A stretch of 38,041 nucleotides of DNA from Sedimenticola hydrogenitrophicus (GCF_029017505.1 NZ_JAQGEI010000045.1:1-38041), one strand, 5' to 3'; numbered from the stretch's first letter, positions 17,332 to 26,822 are shown. The notes: a model not told the origin generated them from the sequence alone. Translations and numbers: made by a program.

Positions 17332-19361
17332 GCGCTGATCCCGCTGTGGCGCAGCAGGGCGTCGATCTGCGGCTCGCGGCCGCGGAAGGCGACGAACAGC
17401 TCCATGGCGTCCCTGGAGCCCCCCTGCTCCAGGATGTTGTGCAGGAACGACTGGCCGGTCTCGCGATCGAAAATGCCGCGCTCCTCGAACAGCGAGAAGG
17501 CGTCGGCGGAGAGCACCTCGGCCCACTTGTAGCTGTAGTAGCCGGCTGCGTAACCGCCGGCAAAGATGTGCGAGAAGCCATGGGCGAAGCGGTTGAAGTC
17601 TGGCGGGATGATCACCGCCACCTGGTTGCGCACCTCGCCGAGGATCTGGTAGATCCGGCCACCCTGTTGCGGGTCGTACTCGCGGTGCATGCGGAAGTCG
17701 AACAGGCTGAACTCCAGCTGCCGCACCATCTGCATCCCGGACTGGAAGTTCTTGGCCGCCATCATCTTCTCGTACAGCGCCTGCGGCAGCGGCTCGCCGC
17801 TCTGGTAGTGGGCGGCGAACAGGTCCAGCGCCGCGCGCTCCCAACACCAGTTCTCCATGAACTGGCTGGGCAGTTCCACCGCGTCCCAGGCCACGCCGTT
17901 GATGCCGGACACCCCCGGGTAGTCGACCCGGGTCAGCAGGTGGTGCAGGCCGTGGCCGAACTCGTGGAACAGGGTCTCCACCTCGTCATGGGTGAACAGG
18001 GCCGGCTTGTCGCCCACCGGGGGCGAGAAGTTGCACACCAGGTAGGCGACCGGGATCTGGTCGCAACTGGGGGTGAACATGCGCACGATGCACTCGTCCA
18101 TCCAGGCGCCGCCGCGCTTGTTCTGGCGCGCGTACAGGTCGAGGTAGAACTGGCCCTGCAGGTGACCGGCGGCGTCGCGGATCTCGAAAAAACGCACCGT
18201 GGGGTGCCAGCGCTCGAAATCGCTGATCTCGCTGATGCGGATACCGTACAGTTTCTCCACCACGGCGAACATGCCGGAGACCACCTGGGCCTCCGGGAAA
18301 TAGGGTTTCAGCTCCTCCTGGGTGATGGCGTAGCGGTGCTGGCGCAGCTTCTCCCCGTAATAGCCGATGTCCCACGCCTCCAGTTCGGTGACGCCGTGCT
18401 GTTCGCGGGCAAAGGCGGTCAGCTCCTCCAGCTCCTTCTGCGCCTGGGGGCGGGAGCGCTCCGCCAGGTCGGTGAGAAACTCGATCACCCGGTCGGTGCC
18501 GGGGGCCATCTTGCGCGCCATGGAGCGTTCGGCGAAGTTGTCGAAGCCGAGGATCAGCGACTGCTCGTGGCGCAGCCGCAGGATCTGCTCCATGACCTCG
18601 CTGTTGTCCCACTGGCCGGCAAGCGGTCCCTGGTCCGAGGCGCGGGTGGCGTAGGCCTCGTACAGCTCGCGGCGCAGCGCCCGGTTGTCGGCATAGGTCA
18701 TCACCGGCATGTAGGAGGGAAAGTCGAGGGTCAGCATCCAGCCGCTCTCGCCGCGCTGTTCGGCGGTCTGCCGGGCCAGTCCCAGGGCGCTCTCCGGCAG
18801 CCCCACCAGCTCGGCCGGGTCGCCGATCAGCTTGCTCCAGGCGTTGGTGGCGTCCAGTACGTTTTCGCTGTACTTGCTGGTGAGGCCGGAGAGTTCCTGG
18901 CTGATCTCCTTGAAACGCTGCTTTTTCTCCGCCGGCAGGTCGACGCCGGAGAGGTGGAAGTCGCGCAGGGCGTTCTCCAGCAGCTTGCGCTGCGCCCCGT
19001 CCAGCGTGCTGTCGTTCTCGTACACGGATTTGTAGGCGGCGCAGAGTTCCGCGTTCTGGCCCATCTCGGTGCCGTAGTCGGAGAGTTTCGGCAGGCAGGC
19101 GTTGTAGGCCTGGCGCAGCGCCTCGCTGTTGAGCACCGAGTTGAGGTGGCTGACCGGGGACCAGGCGCGGTTGATGCGGTCCTCCATGATCTCCAGCGGC
19201 TCAACCAGATTGGCCCAGGTGAAGGGCGGGTTCTGGGCCAGCAGTTTTGCGGTCAGGGTGCGGCTCTGTGCCAACAACTGATCGATGGCCGGTTCCACAT
19301 GTTCGGCGCGTATTTGGCTGAAGGGCGGCAGGCCCTCCAGATGCAGCAGGGGGTTATCCAT
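17328..19361 (-). CDS. prlC: Oligopeptidase A (M3 metallopeptidase)
   Basis: A cytosolic zinc endopeptidase that degrades oligopeptides and cleaved signal peptides. The 677-residue length matches E. coli PrlC. The gluzincin motif HEFGH is at 466-470, in LFHEFGHGLHHLLT. The N-terminus MDNPLLHLEGLPPF and the C-terminal YKWAEVLSADAFSLFEE are typical. It is the first gene of a two-gene unit with the SH3 protein. The opposite strand is open for over 700 codons, which is a GC-rich shadow. Confidence 0.96.
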   Translation of the reverse strand: MDNPLLHLEGLPPFSQIRAEHVEPAIDQLLAQSRTLTAKLLAQNPPFTWANLVEPLEIMEDRINRAWSPVSHLNSVLNSEALRQAYNACLPKLSDYGTEMGQNAELCAAYKSVYENDSTLDGAQRKLLENALRDFHLSGVDLPAEKKQRFKEISQELSGLTSKYSENVLDATNAWSKLIGDPAELVGLPESALGLARQTAEQRGESGWMLTLDFPSYMPVMTYADNRALRRELYEAYATRASDQGPLAGQWDNSEVMEQILRLRHEQSLILGFDNFAERSMARKMAPGTDRVIEFLTDLAERSRPQAQKELEELTAFAREQHGVTELEAWDIGYYGEKLRQHRYAITQEELKPYFPEAQVVSGMFAVVEKLYGIRISEISDFERWHPTVRFFEIRDAAGHLQGQFYLDLYARQNKRGGAWMDECIVRMFTPSCDQIPVAYLVCNFSPPVGDKPALFTHDEVETLFHEFGHGLHHLLTRVDYPGVSGINGVAWDAVELPSQFMENWCWERAALDLFAAHYQSGEPLPQALYEKMMAAKNFQSGMQMVRQLEFSLFDFRMHREYDPQQGGRIYQILGEVRNQVAVIIPPDFNRFAHGFSHIFAGGYAAGYYSYKWAEVLSADAFSLFEERGIFDRETGQSFLHNILEQGGSRDAMELFVAFRGREPQIDALLRHSGISA

Positions 19362-19459
19362 GGTGTACAGGTTCTCCGATGGGGTACGGCATTGATCGCC
19401 TATTCTTACATAAATCGAATCCCGGGGTGAGTGGCCCTTACCGGTTCAGTAGGGGCGTA

Positions 19460-19482
19460 GGGGCAGGCCCGCGTGCCTGCCC
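19460..19482. repeat. Small GGGGCAGGC hairpin
   Basis: GGGGCAGGC and GCCTGCCC enclose CCGCGT. It lies between the GIDE-type gene and prlC and is related to the hairpins at 13987-14064. It may act as a transcription barrier between the two minus-strand units, though no T-tract follows. Confidence 0.45.
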
Positions 19483-19523
19483 GTGGTCAGATGCCGTTCA
19501 GCGGCAGGGCAACCATGGGACTT

Positions 19524-20480
19524 CTACTGGCTCAGGCGCAGGCCCAGCAGCCAGACCGCGGCGCTGCCACCGAGAAAAAACAGGGCGATGGCGGCGGAGG
19601 CCTTGAGCCGGTAGCGCCGTACCAGTTCGAAATCGGCCAGGGTGGAGAGCAGGAAGGGGTGACGGCTGGAGGCGGGTGCGCTCAGGGTGTGCGGGACCAG
19701 GTGGCGCTGCTGCTCAGCGTGGGCCAGGCGTGCCTGGGTCTCGGCCGCCCGGCGCGCCATCTCCCACTCCCGGTGATCGATGGTCCCGTCGCGGTTCAGG
19801 TCGAAACGGGCCAGCAACAGCGCCCGGTCCCGCTTCCATTCGCCCAGCAGTCCGCGCCTCAGCTCCGCCCGGGTCTGCCGGTGATCCAGGTCGTCCAGGC
19901 TCTTGAACAGGCCGATGGCGTAGAGCCGGTCGCCGGGGTAGATGCGCTCCTCGGTGTAGCGGTAGCGGCCCTGGCCGATCTGCTGGTTGAGGAAGCGCGC
20001 CAGCTGCAGCAACGGTGTGCGCTGTACCCGCTGCCGCAGGGGTGAGCGATCCGGCGGGTAGCGCTCGGCCCCGTACCAGATGCTGCGGTCGCTGGGGGTC
20101 ACCTCGGCCCCCTCCGGGTCGATCAGGCAGTGCCCGGTGCCGTCGTCCAGCAGGAACAGGTGGTCGCTGGTATCGCTCTCCAGGGTGCGCCAATGCTTGT
20201 CGCCGCGCTTCTCGATGCGGTAGCGGTACCAGCAGCAGTCGATCCCGGTCAGGGGGGCCAGAATCGGTTCCCCCGCCATCAGGCGGGCATCGCCGGTCAG
20301 TTCCACGTAGCCCTGGTGGGCGGAGCGGATCCGGGCGGTTGGGGCGTCCTCGATCAGGCGGGCGCGGCCCAGCCAGCGAAAGGCGAAAAAGAGGCCGGTC
20401 AGGGCCGTGCCGGCACAGGCCAGCAGCAGGGCCCAGAACTCGAACTGCGAGAGGTGGAGGAGCTGTTCGCTCAGGCTCAT
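19524..20480 (-). CDS. GIDE-domain membrane protein with EF-hand
   Basis: A 318-residue protein. One N-terminal transmembrane helix (about 15-35) is followed by a soluble region resembling the GIDE domain of eukaryotic MUL1/MAPL (TGIDCCWYRYRIEK, FLLDDGTGHCLIDPEGAEV). A canonical EF-hand loop at 227-238 (D227, N229, D231, D235, E238) follows, then a C-terminal membrane segment. No RING finger is present. Its ATG overlaps the lemA stop (ATGA). LemA plus GIDE-type proteins recur as neighbours in bacteria; their function is not settled, and calcium binding here is a prediction. Confidence 0.8.
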   Translation of the reverse strand: MSLSEQLLHLSQFEFWALLLACAGTALTGLFFAFRWLGRARLIEDAPTARIRSAHQGYVELTGDARLMAGEPILAPLTGIDCCWYRYRIEKRGDKHWRTLESDTSDHLFLLDDGTGHCLIDPEGAEVTPSDRSIWYGAERYPPDRSPLRQRVQRTPLLQLARFLNQQIGQGRYRYTEERIYPGDRLYAIGLFKSLDDLDHRQTRAELRRGLLGEWKRDRALLLARFDLNRDGTIDHREWEMARRAAETQARLAHAEQQRHLVPHTLSAPASSRHPFLLSTLADFELVRRYRLKASAAIALFFLGGSAAVWLLGLRLSQ

Positions 20481-21052
20481 CCGTTGAACAGCGATTTCAG
20501 GTCCACGTCCTGCTTCTCCTCGGCGGAGAACTCCAGCAGCTCGGCGGCCTTGAAATTGAACAGCCGGGCGACGATCAGGTCGGGAAACTGCTCGATGCGC
20601 ACATTATTGTTGTTGACGCTCTCGTTGTAGTACTCGCGGCGGTCGGCGATGCTGTTCTCCAGGCCGGAGATGCGGCCCTGCAGGTGCTGGAAGGTCTCGT
20701 TGGCCTTGAGGTCGGGGTAGGCCTCGGCCACCGCGAACAGATTGCCCAGGCCCAGCCGCAGCTGGTTCTCGGCCCCGCCCAGGGCGCCGATGTCGCCGCG
20801 CTCGCGGGCGCTGGAGACGGCGGCGCGCGCCTGCATCACCCGCTCCAGGGTCTCCTGCTCGTACTGCATGTACTGCTTGCAGGTCTCCACCAGCTTGGGC
20901 AGCTCGTCGTGGCGTTGCTTCATCAGCACATCGATATTGGCCCACGCCTTGCTGACGCCGTGTTTCAGGTTGACCAGGCCGTTGTAGATGGCGATGGTGT
21001 AGAAGGCGACGACGGCCAGAATGCCCAGGGTGACGAAGGTACCTATCTCCAT
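20477..21052 (-). CDS. lemA: LemA family protein
   Basis: A 191-residue LemA protein: short N-terminus, one transmembrane helix (about 5-23), then a long helical bundle outside with the family segments YNGLVNLKHGVSKAWANID and YNESVNNNNVRIEQFPD. GGAG lies 7 bases before the ATG. It is the first gene of a pair with the GIDE-type protein. This LemA is not the Pseudomonas sensor kinase once given the same name. The molecular role is unknown. Confidence 0.93.
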   Translation of the reverse strand: MEIGTFVTLGILAVVAFYTIAIYNGLVNLKHGVSKAWANIDVLMKQRHDELPKLVETCKQYMQYEQETLERVMQARAAVSSARERGDIGALGGAENQLRLGLGNLFAVAEAYPDLKANETFQHLQGRISGLENSIADRREYYNESVNNNNVRIEQFPDLIVARLFNFKAAELLEFSAEEKQDVDLKSLFNG

Positions 21053-21154
21053 AGCGGCTCTCCAGGTGAGCGGTTTTTGTTATGGAGTCACTATACCACC
21101 AGGATGGTGTTGCGAAACGTGCACGGTTATCGGGGAGGTATTGGTTGCGAGGGG

Positions 21155-21235
21155 TAGTGCGAGAGGAGTGGTACAGGGGTGTACCGTTTACGGAGCCGAG
21201 GATGCCATGCACCGTTTGCGGACCCAAGGATGGAA
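21155..21235. repeat. Degenerate family A copy
   Basis: GAGGAGTGGTACAGGGGTGTACC followed by GTTTACGGAGCCGAGGATGCC matches the family A core with several changes, then repeats part of itself (CCGTTTGCGGACCCAAGGATGG). The terminal arms are gone. It is likely the oldest family A copy in the window. Confidence 0.6.
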
Positions 21236-21321
21236 TGAACGCAAATTCACACGCATTTCGATATTGCCGGGAGAGCGGACGCGGCTGATGCGGCGTATGA
21301 ATGCCGGGCGTAGGGAGTAGG

Positions 21322-21346
21322 TTGGGGTTCGCTCCGCTCACCCCAA
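21322..21346. repeat. TTGGGGT hairpin
   Basis: TTGGGGT and ACCCCAA enclose TCGCTCCGCTC. The same design (GTTGGGGT ... ACCCCAAC) occurs at 28219-28244. It is a short intergenic hairpin 37 bp beyond the 3' end of the next minus-strand gene and may serve as a transcript end. Confidence 0.45.
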
Positions 21347-21383
21347 TCTGCATTCATTTTATGTCACCCTCAACTTCAGGGCT

Positions 21384-21860
21384 TCACTCCCCGGTCAGCT
21401 GCTTGTCCGGCCGTTTACCCAGGAAACGGCCCAGCAGCAGCTTGGAGCGCTCGGCGATGGCCGTCTCGCTGAGGCGGCGCTCGCGCAGCAGCAGGCGCTG
21501 CATCAGGAACGATTCCTGATAAAGAATATTTTCAGCCGGGGGGCTGTAGGGGGTGTCGATGGTGATGCGGGCGAGGCGCCCCAGGTTGATGCCGCGGCCG
21601 TCGTCCAGCAGGATCAGGTGGGGGGCCAGTCCGTGGGCCGGGTCGGGTCTGGGGAAGTCGAGCACGGCAAGCAGTTCAAATGGGGTATCGGAGAAGCGGA
21701 TGCCCAGGTTGATCGCCTCCGGCTTCAGCTCGACCAGGTAGATCTCGCGGCCGATCGCCTGCTTCAGCCGCTCCACCTGGCGGCTGTAGTCGGCCGAGGG
21801 CCAGATCCGTTCCCCCTGCCACGCCTCGCATGCCAGTTCCAGGCAGTCGTCTTGCTCCAT
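21384..21860 (-). CDS. Hypothetical protein, 158 residues
   Basis: I do not recognise a family. The protein is soluble and acidic at the start (MEQDDCLELACEAW), with a central beta-rich part (LGIRFSDTPFELLAVLDFPRPD, HLILLDDGRGINLGRLARITID) and a helical C-terminus (LMQRLLLRERRLSETAIAER). Codon use and GC match its neighbours, so it is probably real. It stands alone on the minus strand. The start ATG at 21860 is preceded by a G-run rather than a clean ribosome site. Confidence 0.7.
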   Translation of the reverse strand: MEQDDCLELACEAWQGERIWPSADYSRQVERLKQAIGREIYLVELKPEAINLGIRFSDTPFELLAVLDFPRPDPAHGLAPHLILLDDGRGINLGRLARITIDTPYSPPAENILYQESFLMQRLLLRERRLSETAIAERSKLLLGRFLGKRPDKQLTGE

Positions 21861-21941
21861 TCAACCCCCCCGTTTCAAGTGGAAACCCGCGCAACCGGCC
21901 CCAGCATAGCCGGTTTGCCCCTCCCATTTCCAATAGTTGTC

Positions 21942-21991
21942 GGGGTCGGAGTCAAGCCGCCCCGGGCACTCTGCAAAAAGGACTCCGACCC
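21942..21991. repeat. 50-bp inverted repeat, GGGGTCGGAGTC arms
   Basis: GGGGTCGGAGTC and GACTCCGACCC enclose 27-28 bp. It is a short relative of the 72-bp element at 13907-13978. Its right arm is the left copy of the 11-bp duplication flanking the adjacent MITE, so the MITE inserted at the end of this repeat. Confidence 0.65.
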
Positions 21992-22203
21992 GAATGGCAC
22001 TTAATTAGCAGTCTATTCCCGTGAAAGTAAGTGGATCGTCATCCCGGCGCAGGCCGGGATCCATATCCACCAATGGTGGTCGCTTCTCTGGATTATTCGC
22101 TCCGCTCACCCTTCGGGCCGACTTTCAGTCGTTCAACGCGCTTCGCGCTTTAGTCCGGCCTGCGCCGGAATGACGGTGGTTCTGGCTTAAGTAAGTGCCA
22201 TTC
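21992..22203. mobile_element. MITE with 11-bp target duplication (copy 3)
   Basis: A 212-bp element beginning GAATGGCACTTAATTAG and ending CTTAAGTAAGTGCCATTC. It is flanked by GACTCCGACCC (21981-21991) and GACTCCAACCC (22204-22214), an 11-bp duplication with one mismatch. The right two-thirds match the 11.5-kb copy (core TTCGCTCACCCTTCGGGCC region). The left part, CAGTCTATTCCCGTGAAAG, matches the 8.6-kb copy, so it links the two. Confidence 0.8.
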
Positions 22204-22316
22204 GACTCCAACCCCTCAACCCCCCATCAAAGAAGGGCCGCCGCCGGTTTTGTTCCGATGCCCGAGCCAGTAGACTACCCTCTCTGTTCAATCGTGGTCC
22301 GCAACAGGAGATCCGC

Positions 22317-22850
22317 ATGTCCAACATCCGCACCTTCGACGGCATGCTGCCCAAGCTGGGTGACTCGGTCTGGGTCGACCCGAGCGCGGTGATCATCGGC
22401 AATGTGGAGATCGGCGACCATACCTCGATCTGGCCCACGACGGTGATCCGCGGCGATGTGAACCGCATCCGCATCGGCAGCCGCAGCAATATCCAGGATG
22501 GCAGCGTGCTGCATGTCACCCACGCCAATCCCGCCTCGCCGGGTGGGCATGGCCTGACTGTCGGCGACGATGTCACCGCCGGCCACAAGGTGCTGTTGCA
22601 TGGCTGCACCATCGGTGACCGCTGCCTGATCGGCATGGGTTCCATCGTCATGGACGGGGCGGTGCTGGAGTCGGATCTCATCCTGGCGGCCGGCAGCCTG
22701 GTGACCGAGGGCAAGGTGCTGGAGAGCGGCTATCTCTGGTGCGGCTCGCCGGCCAAGCGGCTGCGCAAGCTCACCGAGGAGGAGCTGGCCTTCCTCCCCT
22801 ATGTGGCGGGCCACTATGTGAAGCTGGCGGAGAAGTATCGCAGCGGCTGA
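22317..22850 (+). CDS. Gamma-class carbonic anhydrase family protein
   Basis: A 177-residue left-handed beta-helix protein of the YrdA/CamH kind. Hexapeptide repeats run from about residue 18 to 135. The zinc ligands H66, H90 and H95 are present, as are R45 and D61. It lacks the acidic proton-shuttle loop of archaeal Cam, so activity is uncertain; many YrdA-type proteins are only weakly or not active. AGGAG lies 7 bases before the ATG. It converges with aroE, echoing the aroE-yrdA neighbourhood of enterobacteria. Confidence 0.92.
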   Translation: MSNIRTFDGMLPKLGDSVWVDPSAVIIGNVEIGDHTSIWPTTVIRGDVNRIRIGSRSNIQDGSVLHVTHANPASPGGHGLTVGDDVTAGHKVLLHGCTIGDRCLIGMGSIVMDGAVLESDLILAAGSLVTEGKVLESGYLWCGSPAKRLRKLTEEELAFLPYVAGHYVKLAEKYRSG

Positions 22851-22934
22851 TTTTTCGCCGATGAGGTAATTTTTTCCGGAGCGGCTTTTTTTACTCTCGC
22901 CAAGAACGCCAAGGGCGCAAAGAAGGCAAGTTTC

Positions 22935-23098
22935 GTAGGGTGGGTTAGCGGCGCATGGGTACGATACTTCCAGACTGCACCAACTCCCGGGCGCCGCGTA
23001 ACCCACCGATTTCCAGCCTCCAGATGGTGGGTTACGGCGCGCGCGTGGTGCAATGTAAACGGCCATCTCCAGCGCAAGGCGCACCTAACCCACCCTAC
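22935..23098. repeat. Repeat family B (GTAGGGTGGGTTAGC)
   Basis: The ends GTAGGGTGGGTTAGC and CCTAACCCACCCTAC are inverted, with GCGTAACCCACCG and GGTGGGTTACGGCGC making a second inner hairpin. The second copy is at 33158-33322. The design is common in gammaproteobacterial intergenic regions. I see no gene between 22851 and 23207. Confidence 0.75.
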
Positions 23099-23207
23099 AG
23101 ATCTCCGAAACTTGAGTTAACTTGAGTTGGTAAATGGAGATGACCTTCCATCCGCCTCCGCTGGTTCCGCGGTCGAGCCGTTTCCCGAGGTCGGCCACCG
23201 GACGGAT

Positions 23208-24020
23208 TTATCGCAGGCTGGCGATCACCGGTGCAGTGTCGGGACGCACCCCACGCCACAGGAAAAACGCCTCGGCCGCCTGTTCCACCAGCATGCCCAG
23301 GCCGTCCAGCGCCGTGACGGCGCGCTGCTGCCGCCCCCAGCGCACGAAGGCGGTGGGCTCGCTGGCGTACATCATGTCATAGGTCCAGCCGCCGCCGGCC
23401 AGTATCCCGTCCGGCAGCGGCGGTACCTCGCCCTGCAGTCCGGCTGCCGTACCGTTGATGATCAGGTCGAACTGATCCCCTTCCAGCTCGTCCAGGCCAC
23501 CACCGTGCACCGGTCCCAGGGTCTGCAGCGTCGCCGCCAGTTGGCGCGCCTTGGCGGCGGTGCGGTTGGCGATCACCAGCCGTTCCGGGCCGCACTCCAG
23601 CAGCGGCCGCACCACCCCCTTGGAGGCGCCGCCGGCGCCCAGCAGCAGGATGCGGCAGCCGGCCAGCAGGCAGCCGTGATTGAGGCTCAGGTCGCGCACC
23701 AGCCCGGCGCCGTCGGTGTTGTCGCCGCGCAGGCGCCCGTCGGCCAGCGGGATCAGGGTATTCACGGCACCGGCGCTCTCCGCCCGGGGGCTGCGCTCGT
23801 CAACCAGCGCCCAGGCCTGCTCCTTGAACGGCGTGGTGACGTTGAGTCCGCGCCCGCCGGCGGCGAAGAACGCCTGCACATCGGCCGCGAAGCCGTCTAG
23901 GCGACCGAGCAGCCGTTCATAGGTCAACGCCTCGCCGGTCTGTGCGGCGAAGGCCTGGTGGATCAGTGGCGACTTGCTGTGTTCGATGGGATTGCCGATG
24001 ACGGCGTATCTGTCGGTCAT
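23208..24020 (-). CDS. aroE: Shikimate dehydrogenase
   Basis: NADPH-dependent reduction of 3-dehydroshikimate to shikimate. The 270-residue protein has the substrate motif NPIEHSKSP (10-18), catalytic K66 in NVTTPFK and D103 in GDNTDG. The nucleotide loop [10 protein letters not shown] and NRTAAKA, typical for NADP preference, follow. It sits downstream of hemB on the same strand, but 264 bp of repeat separate them, so it is likely its own unit. Confidence 0.97.
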   Translation of the reverse strand: MTDRYAVIGNPIEHSKSPLIHQAFAAQTGEALTYERLLGRLDGFAADVQAFFAAGGRGLNVTTPFKEQAWALVDERSPRAESAGAVNTLIPLADGRLRGDNTDGAGLVRDLSLNHGCLLAGCRILLLGAGGASKGVVRPLLECGPERLVIANRTAAKARQLAATLQTLGPVHGGGLDELEGDQFDLIINGTAAGLQGEVPPLPDGILAGGGWTYDMMYASEPTAFVRWGRQQRAVTALDGLGMLVEQAAEAFFLWRGVRPDTAPVIASLR

Positions 24021-24089
24021 GGTCTGTCACTTCTGTTGGAAAGGGAGCGATGCGGTTCGTGCCTCACCGGCATCCTGAGCGTCTGGTTT

Positions 24090-24247
24090 GTAGCCTGGAT
24101 GGAGCCCGCCCCACGGAAACCCGGTTGGCACACAACCCAAGCGGGCGGAATCCGGGGTGCCTTTAGGTCGCGCCTGTTTCCCGGATTCCGCCGCCAAGGG
24201 GCGTGGGGCACATCCGGTTTGGCGGGTAGCGGCTACATCCGGGCTAC
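24090..24247. repeat. Repeat family C (GTAGCCTGGATGGAGC)
   Basis: It begins GTAGCCTGGATGGAGCCCGCC and ends GGCTACATCCGGGCTAC, with an inner GGCGGAATCCGGGG / CCCGGATTCCGCCG hairpin. It matches the copy at 1964-2122. It fills the gap between hemB and aroE. Confidence 0.75.
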
Positions 24248-24284
24248 GCTATGTTTATTCAAACTTGACTCCGAACCCTGGCAA

Positions 24285-25319
<1,035 letters not shown>

Positions 25320-25454
25320 CTATTGAAAGATTTGGGTTCACTAAACGGTCTCCTAAGATACCGCACCACCCTGCGCGGCTCCACTCAAGATATAGCCGGA
25401 TATGGTATCTTTGCCCGGTTTTGATCGGCAAGCAGTGTATGGAGTCGGTGGAGT

Positions 25455-25796
25455 ATGCAAAAGTCACCCTATATTTTTGACGTGGATGTGGATGGGTTCG
25501 AACAGCAGGTACTGGCGGCCTCGGAGCAGGGACCGGTGCTGGTGGATTTCTGGGCCGAGTGGTGCTCCCCCTGCCTGGCCCTGGCGCCAGCCCTGGAGCG
25601 GGTGGTCGGGGAGCGGGCAGGGGAGGTTCGGCTGGCCAAGGTGGAGGTGGATGACAACATGAAACTGGCCGGCCATTACCGCCTGCGTGGATTCCCCACG
25701 GTGATCCTGTTTCACCGCCAACAGGAGATGGGGCGGTTTAGCGGAGCGCGCGCCGTGCACTGGATCGATGAGTGGATCGATCAGCATCTGGGTTGA
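25455..25796 (+). CDS. Thioredoxin-like protein with CSPC active site
   Basis: A 113-residue single thioredoxin domain, no signal peptide, so cytosolic. Active site W36-C37-S38-P39-C40 differs from the classical WCGPC by Ser for Gly; the buried D31 and the cis-proline loop RGFPTVILF are present. GGTGGAGT precedes the ATG. It resembles the thioredoxin domain of CnoX/YbbN co-chaperones, but the TPR part is absent. Divergent from hemB. Redox partner unknown. Confidence 0.9.
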   Translation: MQKSPYIFDVDVDGFEQQVLAASEQGPVLVDFWAEWCSPCLALAPALERVVGERAGEVRLAKVEVDDNMKLAGHYRLRGFPTVILFHRQQEMGRFSGARAVHWIDEWIDQHLG

Positions 25797-25884
25797 GCGG
25801 AGATGGTGGTAAGGGATGTTTTCTGAAAAATCCTACAGCCCCCTCGGGATAGTGGGGTAGGGGAGCGCCCCGCCTCGGTTTAGA

Positions 25885-26011
25885 ATCCGTCGCTTGCGAC
25901 AGGGCGGCGCCCCATGCCGGGGGACGAAGCCGGATCTTTTTTCGGGATTTCGCCTGCTGGCTATCAAGAAAAGCCCCGGGCTGTCCGCTACTGATAACGT
26001 GGCCCGGCTTT
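25885..26011 (+). ncRNA. Structured leader upstream of mlaC, unknown class
   Basis: ATCCG (25885-25889) pairs with CGGAT (25931-25935). Between them are GTCGCTTGCGAC (25889-25900) and a CCCC/GGGG hairpin around 25910-25922, giving a compact three-way junction followed at once by CTTTTTT. Further on, AAAGCCCCGGGC (25970-25981) pairs with GCCCGGCTTT (26002-26011) ahead of ATTTTATTT. It could be two terminators of the thioredoxin-like gene or a regulatory leader of mlaC. No known riboswitch consensus fits. Confidence 0.35.
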
Positions 26012-26071
26012 CGGGTCAGATTTTATTTACCCCTGGAGAGGGATCAACAGGGCTTACGGAGATAAACAGAA

Positions 26072-26725
26072 ATGGGAATATCAGCTCTGAGTTCAATTAC
26101 ACGCCGGCAGTGCATGTTGCTGCTGTTGCTTGTCTGCCTGCCCTTGACGGCCCCAGCGGAAGAGCTGGCCGGGCCACAGCAGGTGGTGCAGCGGATTTCG
26201 GATCAGCTGCAGCAGATTCTGCAGAATAACCAGGAGCGGATGCGGGAGGATCCGGCCTTTGTCTATCAGCTGGCCAATGAGGTGCTGGTTCCCCACGTGG
26301 ATTTCGTTCATGTCTCCAGCCTGGTGCTGGGTAAGCACTGGCGCCGCGCCACGGCTGAGCAGAAACAGGCGTTTTCCGAGCAGTTCCAGCGTCTGCTGGT
26401 GAGGACCTACTCCACCGCCTTCAAGGAGTTCCAGGGCTGGGAGATTAGCTATACCCCGCTGCGCATGAACGACGGGGACAGCGATGTGGCGGTGCATACC
26501 CTGATCAATCGCACGGGTGCCCCACCGGTGGCGGTGGTCTATCGCATGCACATCCAGGACGGTGACTGGAAGGCGTATGACGTCAAGATCGAGGGGATCA
26601 GCCTGGTCACCAACTACCGCAGCAGCTTTGCCAGGGAGGTGCGGCGCAGCGGCATGAGCGGGCTGATCGAGCGGATAACCGAACTCAACGACAGCCGGAT
26701 CAAGCGGGTGGCCGGCAAGAGCTAG
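26072..26725 (+). CDS. MlaC-family phospholipid-binding protein
   Basis: A 217-residue exported protein of the MlaC/Ttg2D family, which carries phospholipids across the periplasm between outer-membrane and inner-membrane Mla complexes. The signal peptide has basic RRQ, a hydrophobic LLLLLVCLPL core and cleavage after TAPA. The mature part keeps LGKHWRRATAEQKQAFSEQF and IEGISLVTNYRSSF, both family hallmarks. CGGAGA lies 9 bases before the ATG. It is an orphan: no mlaEFDB genes lie nearby, so it may serve another MCE system. Confidence 0.92.
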   Translation: MGISALSSITRRQCMLLLLLVCLPLTAPAEELAGPQQVVQRISDQLQQILQNNQERMREDPAFVYQLANEVLVPHVDFVHVSSLVLGKHWRRATAEQKQAFSEQFQRLLVRTYSTAFKEFQGWEISYTPLRMNDGDSDVAVHTLINRTGAPPVAVVYRMHIQDGDWKAYDVKIEGISLVTNYRSSFAREVRRSGMSGLIERITELNDSRIKRVAGKS

Positions 26726-26822
26726 ACCCGATCCGTGAGTACGCTGTAAAAACTGCAGAATGTCAAAAAATCGTCTAAAGTTTTATCAGGGACGGTCGAA
26801 GATAGTAGTGAAGGTTGAAGTG

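Noticed and set aside
17247-19430. 727-codon open frame on the plus strand opposite prlC
   Set aside because: It is antisense to a clear M3 peptidase, low-complexity and rich in H, Q, G, L and V; GC-rich codon bias of prlC opens this frame.
25880-25945. Cyclic di-GMP (GEMM) riboswitch upstream of mlaC
   Set aside because: ACAGGGC and GGGACGAAGCC look similar to the consensus, but the spacing, the GNRA loop, and the second stem with its receptor are missing.
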